64,000 bases of DNA from Alcanivorax sediminis (GTDB lineage: Bacteria > Pseudomonadota > Gammaproteobacteria > Pseudomonadales > Alcanivoracaceae). The DNA lies in contig NZ_WIRE01000001.1 in the NCBI RefSeq assembly GCF_009601165.1, forward strand, positions 1,054,001 to 1,118,000. The letters are read 5' to 3'. Shown piece by piece: positions 7,495 to 14,776 of this stretch. A model generated the notes under the pieces. That model saw only the letters and a list, made by a program, of their open reading frames with translations, had not been told where the DNA came from and did no database searches. Position 1 is the first letter of the stretch. Each line of letters starts with the position of its first letter. The position numbers were made by a program, and so were the translations under genes.

Positions 7495-8313
7495 ATGCAG
7501 GAATTAGCGGCTGCTATCAGATCAAAGAAAGCCGTTTTGTTTGCGGGTGCCGGCCTTTCGATGAATCTTGGTTTGCCTTCATTTAGAAGTCTGATCGACA
7601 AACTTGCTAGTGAACTGGGGTTCGATGCTGAAGTTTTTCAGAGTTGTGGAGATTATCTGGCATTAGCTGAATTCTACTATCAGAAGAAGGGAAGCTTGGG
7701 GCCGCTAAGAAGTTGGATGGATACCACTTGGCACTCAAATGATGTAAAGCTCGAAGAATCTATAATACACAAGATCATTGTCGAGCTGGATTTTCCAGCG
7801 ATTTATACAACGAACTATGACCGCTGGATTGAGAAGTCATTTGAGTTGTGGGGTAAAAGCTATTGCAAGGTTGCAAGCGTTGCTGATCTCGCTGCAGCAC
7901 ATGATTCCTTGCCACAGATAGTGAAGTTTCATGGCGATTTCGACAATGACGAATCTATCGTACTGACTGAATCTAGTTACTTTGACCGACTAGATTTTGA
8001 ATCGCCTTTGGACATTAAGCTACGCAGCGACGTACTTGGGAAAACAGTGTTATTTCTCGGATACAGTCTATCTGACATAAACATCAGGTACTTATTGCAT
8101 AAGCTGCAAAAGCAGTGGTCACAATCAGCAAATGGTAAAGGTCGTCCGAAATCTTACATTTTTCTCACAAGGCCAAATGTCGTCCAGGAAGAGTTGTTGA
8201 GGGCGAGGGGGGTCACTCCTATTGTTGCGGAATCGGACGATCCCAAAGAGGCAACTTTATCGTTTCTCCGGGAGTTGTTGCATGAGGCGTACGGAAAAAC
8301 TGTCGCGCTTTAA
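7495..8313 (+). CDS. SIR2-like NADase effector
   Basis: A 272-aa protein of the defence-type SIR2 family (SIR2_2, PF13289). Members in Thoeris, DSR, SIR2-HerA and Kongming hydrolyse NAD+ to stop phage replication. Visible motifs are the nucleotide-binding GAGLS (residues 18-22), TTNYD with the catalytic Asn at N107, KFHGD with the catalytic His at H146, and GYSLSD (near 184) closing the Rossmann part. There is no zinc-binding Cys set, as expected for NADases rather than deacetylases. The protein has no obvious extra sensor domain. With zero spacing after the HAM1-like gene, the simplest reading is a HAM1/SIR2 complex in which HAM1 senses a nucleotide and SIR2 kills by NAD+ depletion. The stop codon lies at the edge of an attC-like sequence. 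Confidence 0.85.
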   Translation: MQELAAAIRSKKAVLFAGAGLSMNLGLPSFRSLIDKLASELGFDAEVFQSCGDYLALAEFYYQKKGSLGPLRSWMDTTWHSNDVKLEESIIHKIIVELDFPAIYTTNYDRWIEKSFELWGKSYCKVASVADLAAAHDSLPQIVKFHGDFDNDESIVLTESSYFDRLDFESPLDIKLRSDVLGKTVLFLGYSLSDINIRYLLHKLQKQWSQSANGKGRPKSYIFLTRPNVVQEELLRARGVTPIVAESDDPKEATLSFLRELLHEAYGKTVAL

Positions 8314-8368
8314 CAAGGCGATGTTGTCGTACTGGTTTAACGCTACGCTCCAAACTTATCTGTAACCA
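8307..8368 (+). other. Partial attC-like site
   Basis: It begins CTTTAACAAGGCG, overlapping the SIR2 stop, and keeps the apical half of a common attC type (CTGGTTT, a loop with CGCTACGCTCC, then AAAC). The distal arm does not pair and no GTT core is seen, so the right side appears lost or mutated. It probably marks the end of the cassette island. Confidence 0.45.
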
Positions 8369-8385
8369 CTTTTGGGGAAAATGCC

Positions 8386-8440
8386 TGGGGTCAGGTCTTG
8401 CATCGAGATTCGGGTTCAGGTCTTGCATCGTGCATCCAAG
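8386..8440. repeat. Short dispersed repeat GGGTCAGGTCTTGCATCG (two tandem copies)
   Basis: TGGGGTCAGGTCTTGCATCG (8386-8405) is repeated with one change at 8411-8430 and extended by TGCATCC. Related copies are at 9271, 9427 and 10361. Such sequences are often left near REP-associated (Y1) transposases; no transposase is present here. Confidence 0.5.
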
Positions 8441-8459
8441 ACACGAGATCGCCCATTTC

Positions 8460-9122
8460 CTACAAATGCCCCACCTTTACATAGATCAACGCCCCGTCTT
8501 CCTTGGTGAACGGCGTGTGTTGGCTCAAATGGGGGCTGCGGAGCCAGGTGCCTTTGGGGTAGCTGCCATGCTCGTCATAAAAGGTGCCTTCCAGTACGAA
8601 GATTTCCTCTCCGCCCCAATGCTGGTGTGGCTGGAATTGGGTATTAGGCGCCCATTTGACCAGCGCCACGTGTTCACCTTCGAAATCGTGCAGGGGCATC
8701 ACTGTCAGCCCTTCGACAAGGCCTTGCCGCCAGGGCTGGGTGCGGGTGTCGATGACTTTCCGTTCGGTATCGTCCTGGCTGAATTGATGTAGCTTGACCA
8801 GTATCGTGGCGCCTTCCTCGCCTATTCTCGGGGTGTGAGAGGTGCCGATGGGGTTGCGCACATAGCTTCCTGCCGGGTAGTCCTGATGTTCATCCGAAAA
8901 CACGCCCTCCAGGACCAGGAATTCTTCTCCGCCATCATGGGTGTGGGCTGAGAACTCGCTGTGCGGCGCATAGCGCACGATCGAGGTGGCCCGGGCCACT
9001 TCGTCGCCGATGCGGTCCAGCATCATGCGCTCAACGCCCGGCATGGGAGAGGCGACCCAGCGATAATCGCTGGGCCGAATGACGATACGTTGCTCAAAAT
9101 CAGCGTTAAGTAATGTGGTCAT
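8460..9122 (-). CDS. Two-cupin ChrR-like domain protein
   Basis: A 220-aa cytoplasmic protein made of two tandem cupin barrels of the ChrR C-terminal type (PF12973), at about residues 15-110 and 120-218. Each carries a metal-site pattern: HTHDGGEEFLVLEG with later SHTPR in the first, and HQHWGGEEIFVLEG with QHTPF in the second. The protein lacks the zinc-binding anti-sigma N-terminus of ChrR, so it is a stand-alone cupin. Substrate and role are unknown; related proteins are annotated as anti-sigma-like or dioxygenase-like. It is transcribed alone, toward the repeat cluster. Confidence 0.78.
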   Translation of the reverse strand: MTTLLNADFEQRIVIRPSDYRWVASPMPGVERMMLDRIGDEVARATSIVRYAPHSEFSAHTHDGGEEFLVLEGVFSDEHQDYPAGSYVRNPIGTSHTPRIGEEGATILVKLHQFSQDDTERKVIDTRTQPWRQGLVEGLTVMPLHDFEGEHVALVKWAPNTQFQPHQHWGGEEIFVLEGTFYDEHGSYPKGTWLRSPHLSQHTPFTKEDGALIYVKVGHL

Positions 9123-9270
9123 CGTTATCTCTGAATAAACACCATTCAGACGGGTGGGGTGTGCCTGAATAGCATCGGTGTAAGTGCTGGCTTAGTAAAC
9201 GATGTTATCTGTTGAAAAAGCGTGAAACGAGCGAGGGCGTGTTGTTCTGCCCTGGAGTGAACGCGACAGC

Positions 9271-9290
9271 GGGGGCAGGTCTCCCATTCC
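9271..9290. repeat. Repeat copy GGGGCAGGTCTCCCATT
   Basis: Resembles the copy at 10361 (GGGTCAGGTCTCCCATT) and shares CAGGTCT with copies at 8386 and 9427. It lies just downstream of the UspA remnant in that gene's orientation. Confidence 0.4.
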
Positions 9291-9300
9291 CCTCTGATAG

Positions 9301-9426
9301 CTACTCCTCCCGTGGCGGCATGATCAGTAACGGCTGGTTGGCGTGACGTGTAACGTAGTCGGCGACGCTGCCGAGCAGAAGCCGTTCCAGGGAGCTTTGG
9401 CGGCGGCGTTCGATGATTGGGATATC
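9301..9426 (-). pseudogene. Universal stress protein (UspA) C-terminal remnant
   Basis: The minus strand reads about 41 codons ending in a stop: R-R-Q-S-S-L-E-R-L-L-L-G-S-V-A-D-Y-V-T-R-H, then PLLIMPP. This is the conserved C-terminal helix and strand of UspA-domain proteins (GS-x2-E-x-L-L-GSVA-x2-V-x2-H-x2-P-L-L). The 5' portion is missing; the frame ends at the repeat copy at 9427, so the gene was probably truncated by insertion or recombination at that repeat. Confidence 0.65.
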
Positions 9427-9455
9427 TGGGGTCAGGTCTTGCCCCGTGCATCTGA
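9427..9455. repeat. Repeat copy GGGGTCAGGTCTTGC
   Basis: TGGGGTCAGGTCTTGCCCCG followed by TGCATCTG is nearly identical to the copies at 8386 and 8411. It sits exactly at the breakpoint of the UspA remnant. Confidence 0.55.
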
Positions 9456-9508
9456 AGCCAGAAGCATCCCCTTTCCTTGACGCTTAGGTAGTGACTGCTT
9501 ATGGCGGA

Positions 9509-10318
9509 TTACCAGAAATAAAAGATGCCGCCAATCGCTACTGAGGTCAGTGACCGTTCATCAATAATGGGGCTGTCGGAAATGCCCTCTCCGAGATAAT
9601 CTTCTTTGACGATAGCGAGAAAATGCCAGTGTTTTCCTGGCGTCCAGATGGCGGTCAACGCAGCTTGATAATTCAGTGAGCTGTGCTCGCCATAGGCGGG
9701 GCGCCCTGGTGTCGTTTCATCGTCGTCTACCCCGTAGAAATGCTCAACTAATCGCCCATCTTGCCAGATCAGCCCCAGAGAGGGGGCGACGGTGATATCT
9801 CCCCAGTTGATCCCGTAGCTGGCCGTCAGGCTCGCTTCCAGGCCGTCGCTTTCATTGCCGATATCTTTCAGTGCGTTGGCAGATAGTTGAAACATGCCGT
9901 GCTGATAGTCATAAGAAACACCGGCAAAGGCGGTTCGGTGTGTCGTATCGATGCCATTGAGTTCGCCATTGTCGGCAAAGCCTGCTGTGACTTCATAGAA
10001 GCGGGGCGTGACAAGCAGACCCACTACGCTGTGATCGGTCTTCAACAGATCCAGCCCTGCATCAAGGCCTTCCACGCTCAAGCGTTTATAGCGAAGGGAG
10101 AAGTAGGGAAGCCCTTCGTTTTGTGAATCGACGCCGACAAAAGGGCGTTCGGTGATTGAGGTGGTGGCGCCGATGCCGAAGTGGCTGGTGTTGTCCAGGG
10201 GAGCCCTAGAAAGCGGGGTGTTGATGGCGGTGGGCGCTGCCATGGCTAGCGAAGAAGCAACAAACAAGACGCAAGAGAATAAAGGACACCCATAAATTGG
10301 CAGGATCGCCTTCGCCAA
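9509..10318 (-). CDS. MipA/OmpV family outer-membrane protein
   Basis: A 269-aa outer-membrane beta-barrel protein of the MipA/OmpV family (PF06629). It begins with a Sec signal peptide (hydrophobic core near residues 10-27, ending AMA-A). Alternating strands follow, among them SLRYKRLSVEGLDAGLDLL, FQLSANALKDIGNESDG and DITVAPSLGLIWQDG, and the protein ends in the aromatic C-terminal signature IFYFW used by the BAM machinery. Members scaffold murein enzymes (MipA) or take up small molecules; which applies here is unknown. It is a single gene with repeat copies on both sides. Confidence 0.82.
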   Translation of the reverse strand: MAKAILPIYGCPLFSCVLFVASSLAMAAPTAINTPLSRAPLDNTSHFGIGATTSITERPFVGVDSQNEGLPYFSLRYKRLSVEGLDAGLDLLKTDHSVVGLLVTPRFYEVTAGFADNGELNGIDTTHRTAFAGVSYDYQHGMFQLSANALKDIGNESDGLEASLTASYGINWGDITVAPSLGLIWQDGRLVEHFYGVDDDETTPGRPAYGEHSSLNYQAALTAIWTPGKHWHFLAIVKEDYLGEGISDSPIIDERSLTSVAIGGIFYFW

Positions 10319-10360
10319 GAAGGATGGATCTCTTTATCAGTCAATTCATGCGTGCACAGC

Positions 10361-10384
10361 GAGGGTCAGGTCTCCCATTTCCCA
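10361..10384. repeat. Repeat copy GGGTCAGGTCTCCCATT
   Basis: GAGGGTCAGGTCTCCCATTT matches the copy at 9271 and shares its first half with the copies at 8386 and 9427. Confidence 0.45.
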
Positions 10385-10456
10385 AATTGATCCGGGCTCT
10401 GGCTTCGCCCCGTGCGCTTCTGATGTCTGGGGCATTCCTCGCATTCCTCGCAGTTT

Positions 10457-11095
10457 TCAATACCCCAACGTAAATCGCTCACCCTCATGCTGTGGCTGCT
10501 CCAGTTCATTGATGAGTGCCACCGCATAATCCTGCACGGAAATCCGGCTGTTGCCGTCGGCATCTACCACTAGATCATCCTTGCCCAGCTGGAATGAGCC
10601 CGTGCGTTTGCCGGGGAAGATCTCGGCGGCGGGGGAGAGCATCGTCCAGTTGAGTTCGCTTTCGTTGCGAAGCAGGGCCAGGGCATCCAGGGCGCCGCGG
10701 GCGGTGCCCTGGTATTCCGCCGGGAAGTTGGGGGTGTCGATGAGCAGGGTGTCGGCGTTCACGTGCAGAGAGCCTGCGCCTCCGACGATCAGCAGTCGGG
10801 GGACGCCGGCCTCTTTGGTGGCCTGGATGATGGATTGCACGCCCTGTAGGTAATACTCGCGCACATTCTCTTTTGCATGGCCGCTGAAGGCGCTGAGTAC
10901 GGCGTCGAATCCCTTCAGTTGTTCGCTGAGTTGTTCGGTGTTCTGCACATCGCTTTTCACGATGGTCAGGTTGTCTGCGGGCTGCAGTTTGTCCGGCTGG
11001 CTGACCAGGGCAGTGACCTGGTGGCCACGTTGCAGGGCTTCTTCACGGAGGGCAGAACCAATAAATCCGCTGGCGCCAATCAGTGCAATGTTCAT
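10457..11095 (-). CDS. NAD(P)-binding epimerase-like oxidoreductase (NmrA/YwnB type)
   Basis: A 212-aa atypical short-chain dehydrogenase with the NAD(P)-binding Rossmann start MNIALIGASGFIGSAL (GxxGxxG). VGGAGSL and LNWTMLSPAAEIFPG follow, as in YwnB/NmrA-type proteins (PF13460). I chose ATG 11095 because it follows GAGGAATTCGAC, an excellent ribosome-binding site, and places the Rossmann strand at the N-terminus; the longer frame to 11173 adds an unlikely leader. It is divergent from the LysR gene at 11206, a common arrangement in which the regulator controls the enzyme gene. The substrate is unknown; relatives reduce quinones or sense redox state. Confidence 0.82.
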   Translation of the reverse strand: MNIALIGASGFIGSALREEALQRGHQVTALVSQPDKLQPADNLTIVKSDVQNTEQLSEQLKGFDAVLSAFSGHAKENVREYYLQGVQSIIQATKEAGVPRLLIVGGAGSLHVNADTLLIDTPNFPAEYQGTARGALDALALLRNESELNWTMLSPAAEIFPGKRTGSFQLGKDDLVVDADGNSRISVQDYAVALINELEQPQHEGERFTLGY

Positions 11096-11205
11096 GTCGA
11101 ATTCCTCAATGGGTGCGTTGTCGATGGGGTCATGATGGCGCTGGCCATTGATTCGATAAACGGCCATTCTCATAATTCAGTGTTGTGAATATCTAAACAA
11201 AGGTG

Positions 11206-12111
11206 ATGGCGGTGGATGCGGATCTGGACCTGAATACCTTGCCCCTGTTTTTGGCCTTGGTGGCGGCGGGCAGCTTTACGGCAGCCGCTGAGCAACTGGG
11301 CTGCAACAAGAGCAAGGTGAGCCTGGGGGTGAAGCGGCTGGAGTCTCATCTGGGCGTGGCCCTGTTTACCCGTACCACCCGGCAGGTACAGCTGACCCAG
11401 GCGGGGGAGCAGTTCCTGGCGGGCTGCGCGCAGTTGATGGACCAGCTCGATGAACTGATGTCGCAGGTGGAAGCGGATCAGCATCAGTTGCAGGGGGCGC
11501 TGCGCATTGCTGCCCCGGAGGATTTTGCCGCCCAGGTGGTGGCACCGGCACTGGTGGCCTTTGGTGAGCAGCATCCACAGCTGCAACTGGAGCTGCGCAC
11601 CGGCGACAGCGTGGCGGACATGGTCCGAGAGGGCATTGATTTGTCACTGCGGCTGGGCTGGCTGAAGGATTCCACCCTGCGGGCGAGCAAGCTGGGACAG
11701 TTCGAACAGTGGCTGGTGGCCTCACCGGCATACCTGAAAACCCACGGCACTCCGAAAAAGCCCGAGGACCTGGCGGACCATGCCTGGATTACCTTTACGC
11801 CCTTGCCCGCACCGCTTACGTGGCAATTCAGTAAGGGCAAGCAAACCCGTCAGGTGAAAATGCACTCCCGTTTCCGCGCCAACACCACCGCAGTGACCAA
11901 ACAACTGCTACTGGCCGGTGCGGGCCTGTCGGTGCTCACCGATTCCATCGCCGCCCCGGAGCTGGCCAGCGGCCAACTGGTCAGAGTGCTTCCGGCCTGG
12001 TCGTTGCCCCGTGGCGGCATCTATGCGGTATTCCCGCCGGGCAAGCATGTGCCTGCACGGGTAAGGGGCTTTGTGGATTTCTTGAAGCAGCGTTTGGCCT
12101 GGGCGGGGTGA
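11206..12111 (+). CDS. LysR-family transcriptional regulator
   Basis: A 301-aa LTTR. The N-terminal winged HTH (residues about 5-65) contains LFLALVAAGSFTAAAEQLGCNKSKVSLGVKRLESHLG, split here only by the turn, and LFTRTTRQVQLTQAG. The C-terminal substrate-binding domain (about 88-295) is of the type seen in CrgA/DsdC-like regulators (RIAAPEDFA, FGEQHPQLQLEL, DLSLRLGWL). The ATG at 11206 directly follows an in-frame GTG at 11203, so either may start translation. About 110 bases separate it from the divergent NAD(P)-binding gene, its most likely target. The inducer is unknown. Confidence 0.9.
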   Translation: MAVDADLDLNTLPLFLALVAAGSFTAAAEQLGCNKSKVSLGVKRLESHLGVALFTRTTRQVQLTQAGEQFLAGCAQLMDQLDELMSQVEADQHQLQGALRIAAPEDFAAQVVAPALVAFGEQHPQLQLELRTGDSVADMVREGIDLSLRLGWLKDSTLRASKLGQFEQWLVASPAYLKTHGTPKKPEDLADHAWITFTPLPAPLTWQFSKGKQTRQVKMHSRFRANTTAVTKQLLLAGAGLSVLTDSIAAPELASGQLVRVLPAWSLPRGGIYAVFPPGKHVPARVRGFVDFLKQRLAWAG

Positions 12112-12153
12112 TCGGTTGCTGTAACGCCTGGCCTTCAATGTGCATGAGTGCCA

Positions 12154-12171
12154 TGTAAGAAAAGGCTTACA
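12154..12171. promoter_or_regulatory. Palindrome TGTAAG-N6-CTTACA
   Basis: A perfect inverted hexamer repeat 50 bases upstream of the zinc-ribbon gene. The same motif, including GG before CTTACA, occurs at 19319-19336 upstream of the haem-motif protein, so a common regulator is possible. Confidence 0.4.
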
Positions 12172-12222
12172 GAAGTAGGAGCGGGGCTGTTATAAGCTGT
12201 GGGTCTGACAAGGGGAGTGATG

Positions 12223-12747
12223 ATGGTTGAGTGTATCAACGGTTGTGGTGGTATGGCTGCAACGCACTATGAGGGCGTGGAAATTGATGTGTGCGGGTGC
12301 TGTTCCGGGGTATGGCTGGATTTCGGTGAGCTGACGCAGATAGTTGAGATCAGGGGTGCCGCCTGGTCTGAGAATGTAGTCGAAAAAGTATTGACGTCTT
12401 TGGGCGGGAAAGGGGTGCCCGTTAAAGAGCGAGAGCGGGAGTTGACCTGCAGGGTGTGCAACAACGCTCTTCCGCCCTCCAATTACCAGTCCAACTCTGG
12501 GATCATTGTGAATGCCTGCCCCGATGGCCATGGTGTGTGGCTGGATGCAGGGGAGCTGGAAAAGCTGCAGATCTTCATGGAGCGCTGGCAAGACATTGCA
12601 GCCCGTGATGCGGACAAGCATCAGCATTTGCTCCGTCAGATTGAGGTGGATTACGCGGATAAAAAAAGCAAAGGGTTGCGTGAAGGCCCTGCCTATTTTG
12701 AAGTCATCAATATCTTTATTAATCGCGTGATCAGCCTGATGGAATAA
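12223..12747 (+). CDS. TFIIB-type zinc-ribbon protein
   Basis: A 174-aa protein with two zf-TFIIB-like ribbons (PF13453). The first has CINGC near the N-terminus followed by CGCCSGVWLDFGEL; the second has CRVCNNAL followed by NACPDGHGVWLDAGELEKL. The GVWLD-x-GEL signature in both is diagnostic for this bacterial zinc-ribbon family, whose function is unknown. The C-terminal tail is charged and probably helical (about 125-165). AGGGGAG at 12211-12217 is spaced correctly for the ATG at 12223; ATG 12220 and a GTG at 12199 are alternatives. It lies 12 bases before the next gene, so the two are probably cotranscribed. Confidence 0.8.
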   Translation: MVECINGCGGMAATHYEGVEIDVCGCCSGVWLDFGELTQIVEIRGAAWSENVVEKVLTSLGGKGVPVKERERELTCRVCNNALPPSNYQSNSGIIVNACPDGHGVWLDAGELEKLQIFMERWQDIAARDADKHQHLLRQIEVDYADKKSKGLREGPAYFEVINIFINRVISLME

Positions 12748-12759
12748 AGTCCACTGAGC

Positions 12760-13215
12760 ATGAATGTTGCCCTCAAGCCCTTGGTGCGATCTGTTAGGAA
12801 TGTTGCCCTTGCAGCGGGTTTGCTTTTGCTTCTGGCCGGAATCAGTACGGTGTTTTGGCCGAAGGCGGAAGGTCTGGTGGTCGCGAGTGAGACATCCTTG
12901 ATTGATAGGGCGTATCAATCAGTCAGGGGTGGTGGGTCATTCCAGACCAGGTTTCACTGGTCCAAGGTTGCTTATCAGTTTCAGGTCGATGGTAAGAGCT
13001 ATGTCAATTCAACCTACTGCCTGTGTTTTCCTGTTGGGTTGGAAATGCCCAGGCGGGATGAAAGCGTGACTGTCTCTTACTTCTTCTGGTGGCCTGAAAT
13101 CAGTGTGCTCAGAACAGGGCCGGATATGATTCTAGTCTTCTTCATTTTCTTCTTTTGTCTGCTCTGGCAGCTGGCCTTCTTTTCCGGTGCTGAACCGGAA
13201 GTCACTTCAGATTAA
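12760..13215 (+). CDS. DUF3592-type membrane protein
   Basis: A 151-aa protein with one transmembrane helix near the N-terminus (about 15-33, LAAGLLLLLAGIST) and a second at the C-terminus (about 122-142, Phe-rich). The extracytoplasmic part between them has the DUF3592 pattern (YQFQVDGKSYVNSTYC, then DESVTVSYF and a WPEISVLRTG segment). Function unknown. It follows the zinc-ribbon gene by 12 bases. Confidence 0.7.
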   Translation: MNVALKPLVRSVRNVALAAGLLLLLAGISTVFWPKAEGLVVASETSLIDRAYQSVRGGGSFQTRFHWSKVAYQFQVDGKSYVNSTYCLCFPVGLEMPRRDESVTVSYFFWWPEISVLRTGPDMILVFFIFFFCLLWQLAFFSGAEPEVTSD

Positions 13216-13494
13216 GGCGAATGGGTCTGAGCTGATCTCCATCCTTTCCTGCTTCTCCTGCCCGAACAAGCGATATGGTAAGGCATTGCCTGCTACTGAA
13301 ATATAACCGGTATGCTCAGTTCTTCTGTGCTTTGGTGATGGTGAATCCCGACGAATTTCAGCTGCAACCGGCAAGAAATCGACCTTATCCGGTGCCCACG
13401 CTTGTCAATGGGCTCTTGCCATGGTGTCCTCTCTGGCACGGTGTTCACGGCGCCGGTGTTATCATGTTCATGAAATTCATTCCCGGGAGAGTGT

Positions 13495-14547
13495 ATGAAA
13501 ACCATCGGCTATGCGGCGTTTTCCTCCGATGCCCAGATGCAGCCCTATCATTTTGAACGACGCGCCTTGCGTGACAATGATGTGGCCATCGAGATCTTGT
13601 TCAGCGGGATATGTCATTCCGATTTGCATACGGTGAACGGTGACTGGGGCAAACAGCGTTATCCGCTGGTGCCTGGTCACGAAATCATTGGGCGGGTAAT
13701 GGACGTGGGCCCGCAAGTGACCCGTTACAAGGTAGGCGACAAGGTGGGCGTGGGCTGCATGGTCGACAGCTGCCAGTCCTGTGATCAGTGCGACCACGGT
13801 GAAGAGCAGTATTGCCGTAATGGCATGACCCCGACTTACGGTGCGCCGGATCGCATTGATGGAACGATGACGCAGGGGGGCTATTCGAAGCATATTGTGG
13901 TGCGTGAAGAGTTCGTGTTGCGCGTGCCGGATGCACTGGACATGTCCCGTGCTGCCCCGATCCTGTGTGCGGGCATTACCACGTTTTCTCCCCTGCGCAC
14001 CTGGAACGTGGGCAAGGGTAGCCGGGTAGGCGTGATTGGCCTTGGTGGCCTTGGCCACATGGCGGTGAAGCTGGCGGTAGCCATGGGAGCTGAAGTGACG
14101 GTGCTGAGCCGCTCTGCCCGCAAGGCGCAGGAAGCGGAAGCATTGGGTGCCTCGGGAGTGCTGGTGTCTACTGACAAGGCGGCCATGAAGGCGGCGGCAG
14201 CGTCACTGGATCTGATTCTCGACACCGTCCCGGTACGTCACGACCTGAAGCCTTACCTGCCGTTGCTGGATGTGGATGGCACGCTGGTGATTGTGGGGCA
14301 GGTGGGCGACATGGACGACTTTGCATCTGCTCCGATGATCTTTGGCCGTCGCCGCGTGGCGGGATCGCTGATCGGTGGGATTCAGGAAACTCAGGACGTA
14401 CTCGATTTCTGTGCCGAGCACGATATCCACCCGGTCTGTGAAATTATTCGCCCGGATCAGGTTAACGAGGCCTATAGCGTGATGGAAAAAGGCGACATTG
14501 CCCACCGCTATGTGATGGACATGTCCGGTCTGGCATTGGATCAGTAA
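13495..14547 (+). CDS. Zinc-dependent alcohol dehydrogenase (YahK/CAD type)
   Basis: An NADP-dependent medium-chain alcohol/aldehyde reductase, 350 aa, close in layout to E. coli YahK and cinnamyl-alcohol dehydrogenases. The catalytic zinc ligands are C40 (GICHSD), H62 and E63 (GHE). The structural zinc set C93, C96, C99 and C107 is complete. The Rossmann glycine motif GLGGLGHMAVKLA lies near residue 182. The substrate is probably an aliphatic or aromatic aldehyde. GGGAGAGT precedes the ATG. A strong terminator follows at 14563, so it is monocistronic. Confidence 0.9.
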   Translation: MKTIGYAAFSSDAQMQPYHFERRALRDNDVAIEILFSGICHSDLHTVNGDWGKQRYPLVPGHEIIGRVMDVGPQVTRYKVGDKVGVGCMVDSCQSCDQCDHGEEQYCRNGMTPTYGAPDRIDGTMTQGGYSKHIVVREEFVLRVPDALDMSRAAPILCAGITTFSPLRTWNVGKGSRVGVIGLGGLGHMAVKLAVAMGAEVTVLSRSARKAQEAEALGASGVLVSTDKAAMKAAAASLDLILDTVPVRHDLKPYLPLLDVDGTLVIVGQVGDMDDFASAPMIFGRRRVAGSLIGGIQETQDVLDFCAEHDIHPVCEIIRPDQVNEAYSVMEKGDIAHRYVMDMSGLALDQ

Positions 14548-14562
14548 CGTCCGCCAAACTGT

Positions 14563-14596
14563 AAAAAACGGGGCCTTCAAGGCCCCGTTTTTTTTG
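14563..14596 (+). terminator. Rho-independent terminator after ADH
   Basis: AACGGGGCCTTCAAGGCCCCG forms an 8-bp GC stem with a short loop, flanked by A and T runs (TTTTTTTT), 15 bases after the ADH stop. Confidence 0.9.
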
Positions 14597-14776
14597 AGGA
14601 TGAAGGAGGCGGCGCCAACGGAACCTCCACTCTGAAAACGCACCTTGTCTGAGTTCTCATAAATGGGGTTTTTCGGCCACAACAGCCAGGGCAATCGTTA
14701 TGATAATGCGCGCTGAATGTGTTTCAGAGGGAGCGCTCGCTAGGGTGAGCTTGAATGATATTGATAGGGAGTGTTC

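Larger units (their letters stand above)
5093..8368 (+). mobile_element. Integron-type gene cassette array (no integrase seen)
   Basis: Four genes on one strand, visibly more AT-rich than the flanking DNA, are separated by attC or attC-like hairpins whose outer arms overlap gene stop codons, as in integron cassettes. The intact attC at 5850-5919 is the strongest evidence. The sites after the nucleotidase and after the SIR2 gene are degenerate. GTTAAGT at 5093-5099, three bases before the first start codon, is a plausible left recombination core. No intI-like integrase is present; the tyrosine integrase at 50882 is a phage/island type and unrelated. This looks like a cluster of attC sites lacking an integrase (CALIN) or a piece of a larger array. 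The genes encode a restriction-type nuclease and a nucleotide/NAD module, so the island is probably for phage defence. Confidence 0.6.

Noticed and set aside
9146..9451. 101-codon minus-strand frame
   Set aside because: Arg/Pro-rich with no motif; the same bases in another frame encode a recognisable UspA C-terminal remnant.
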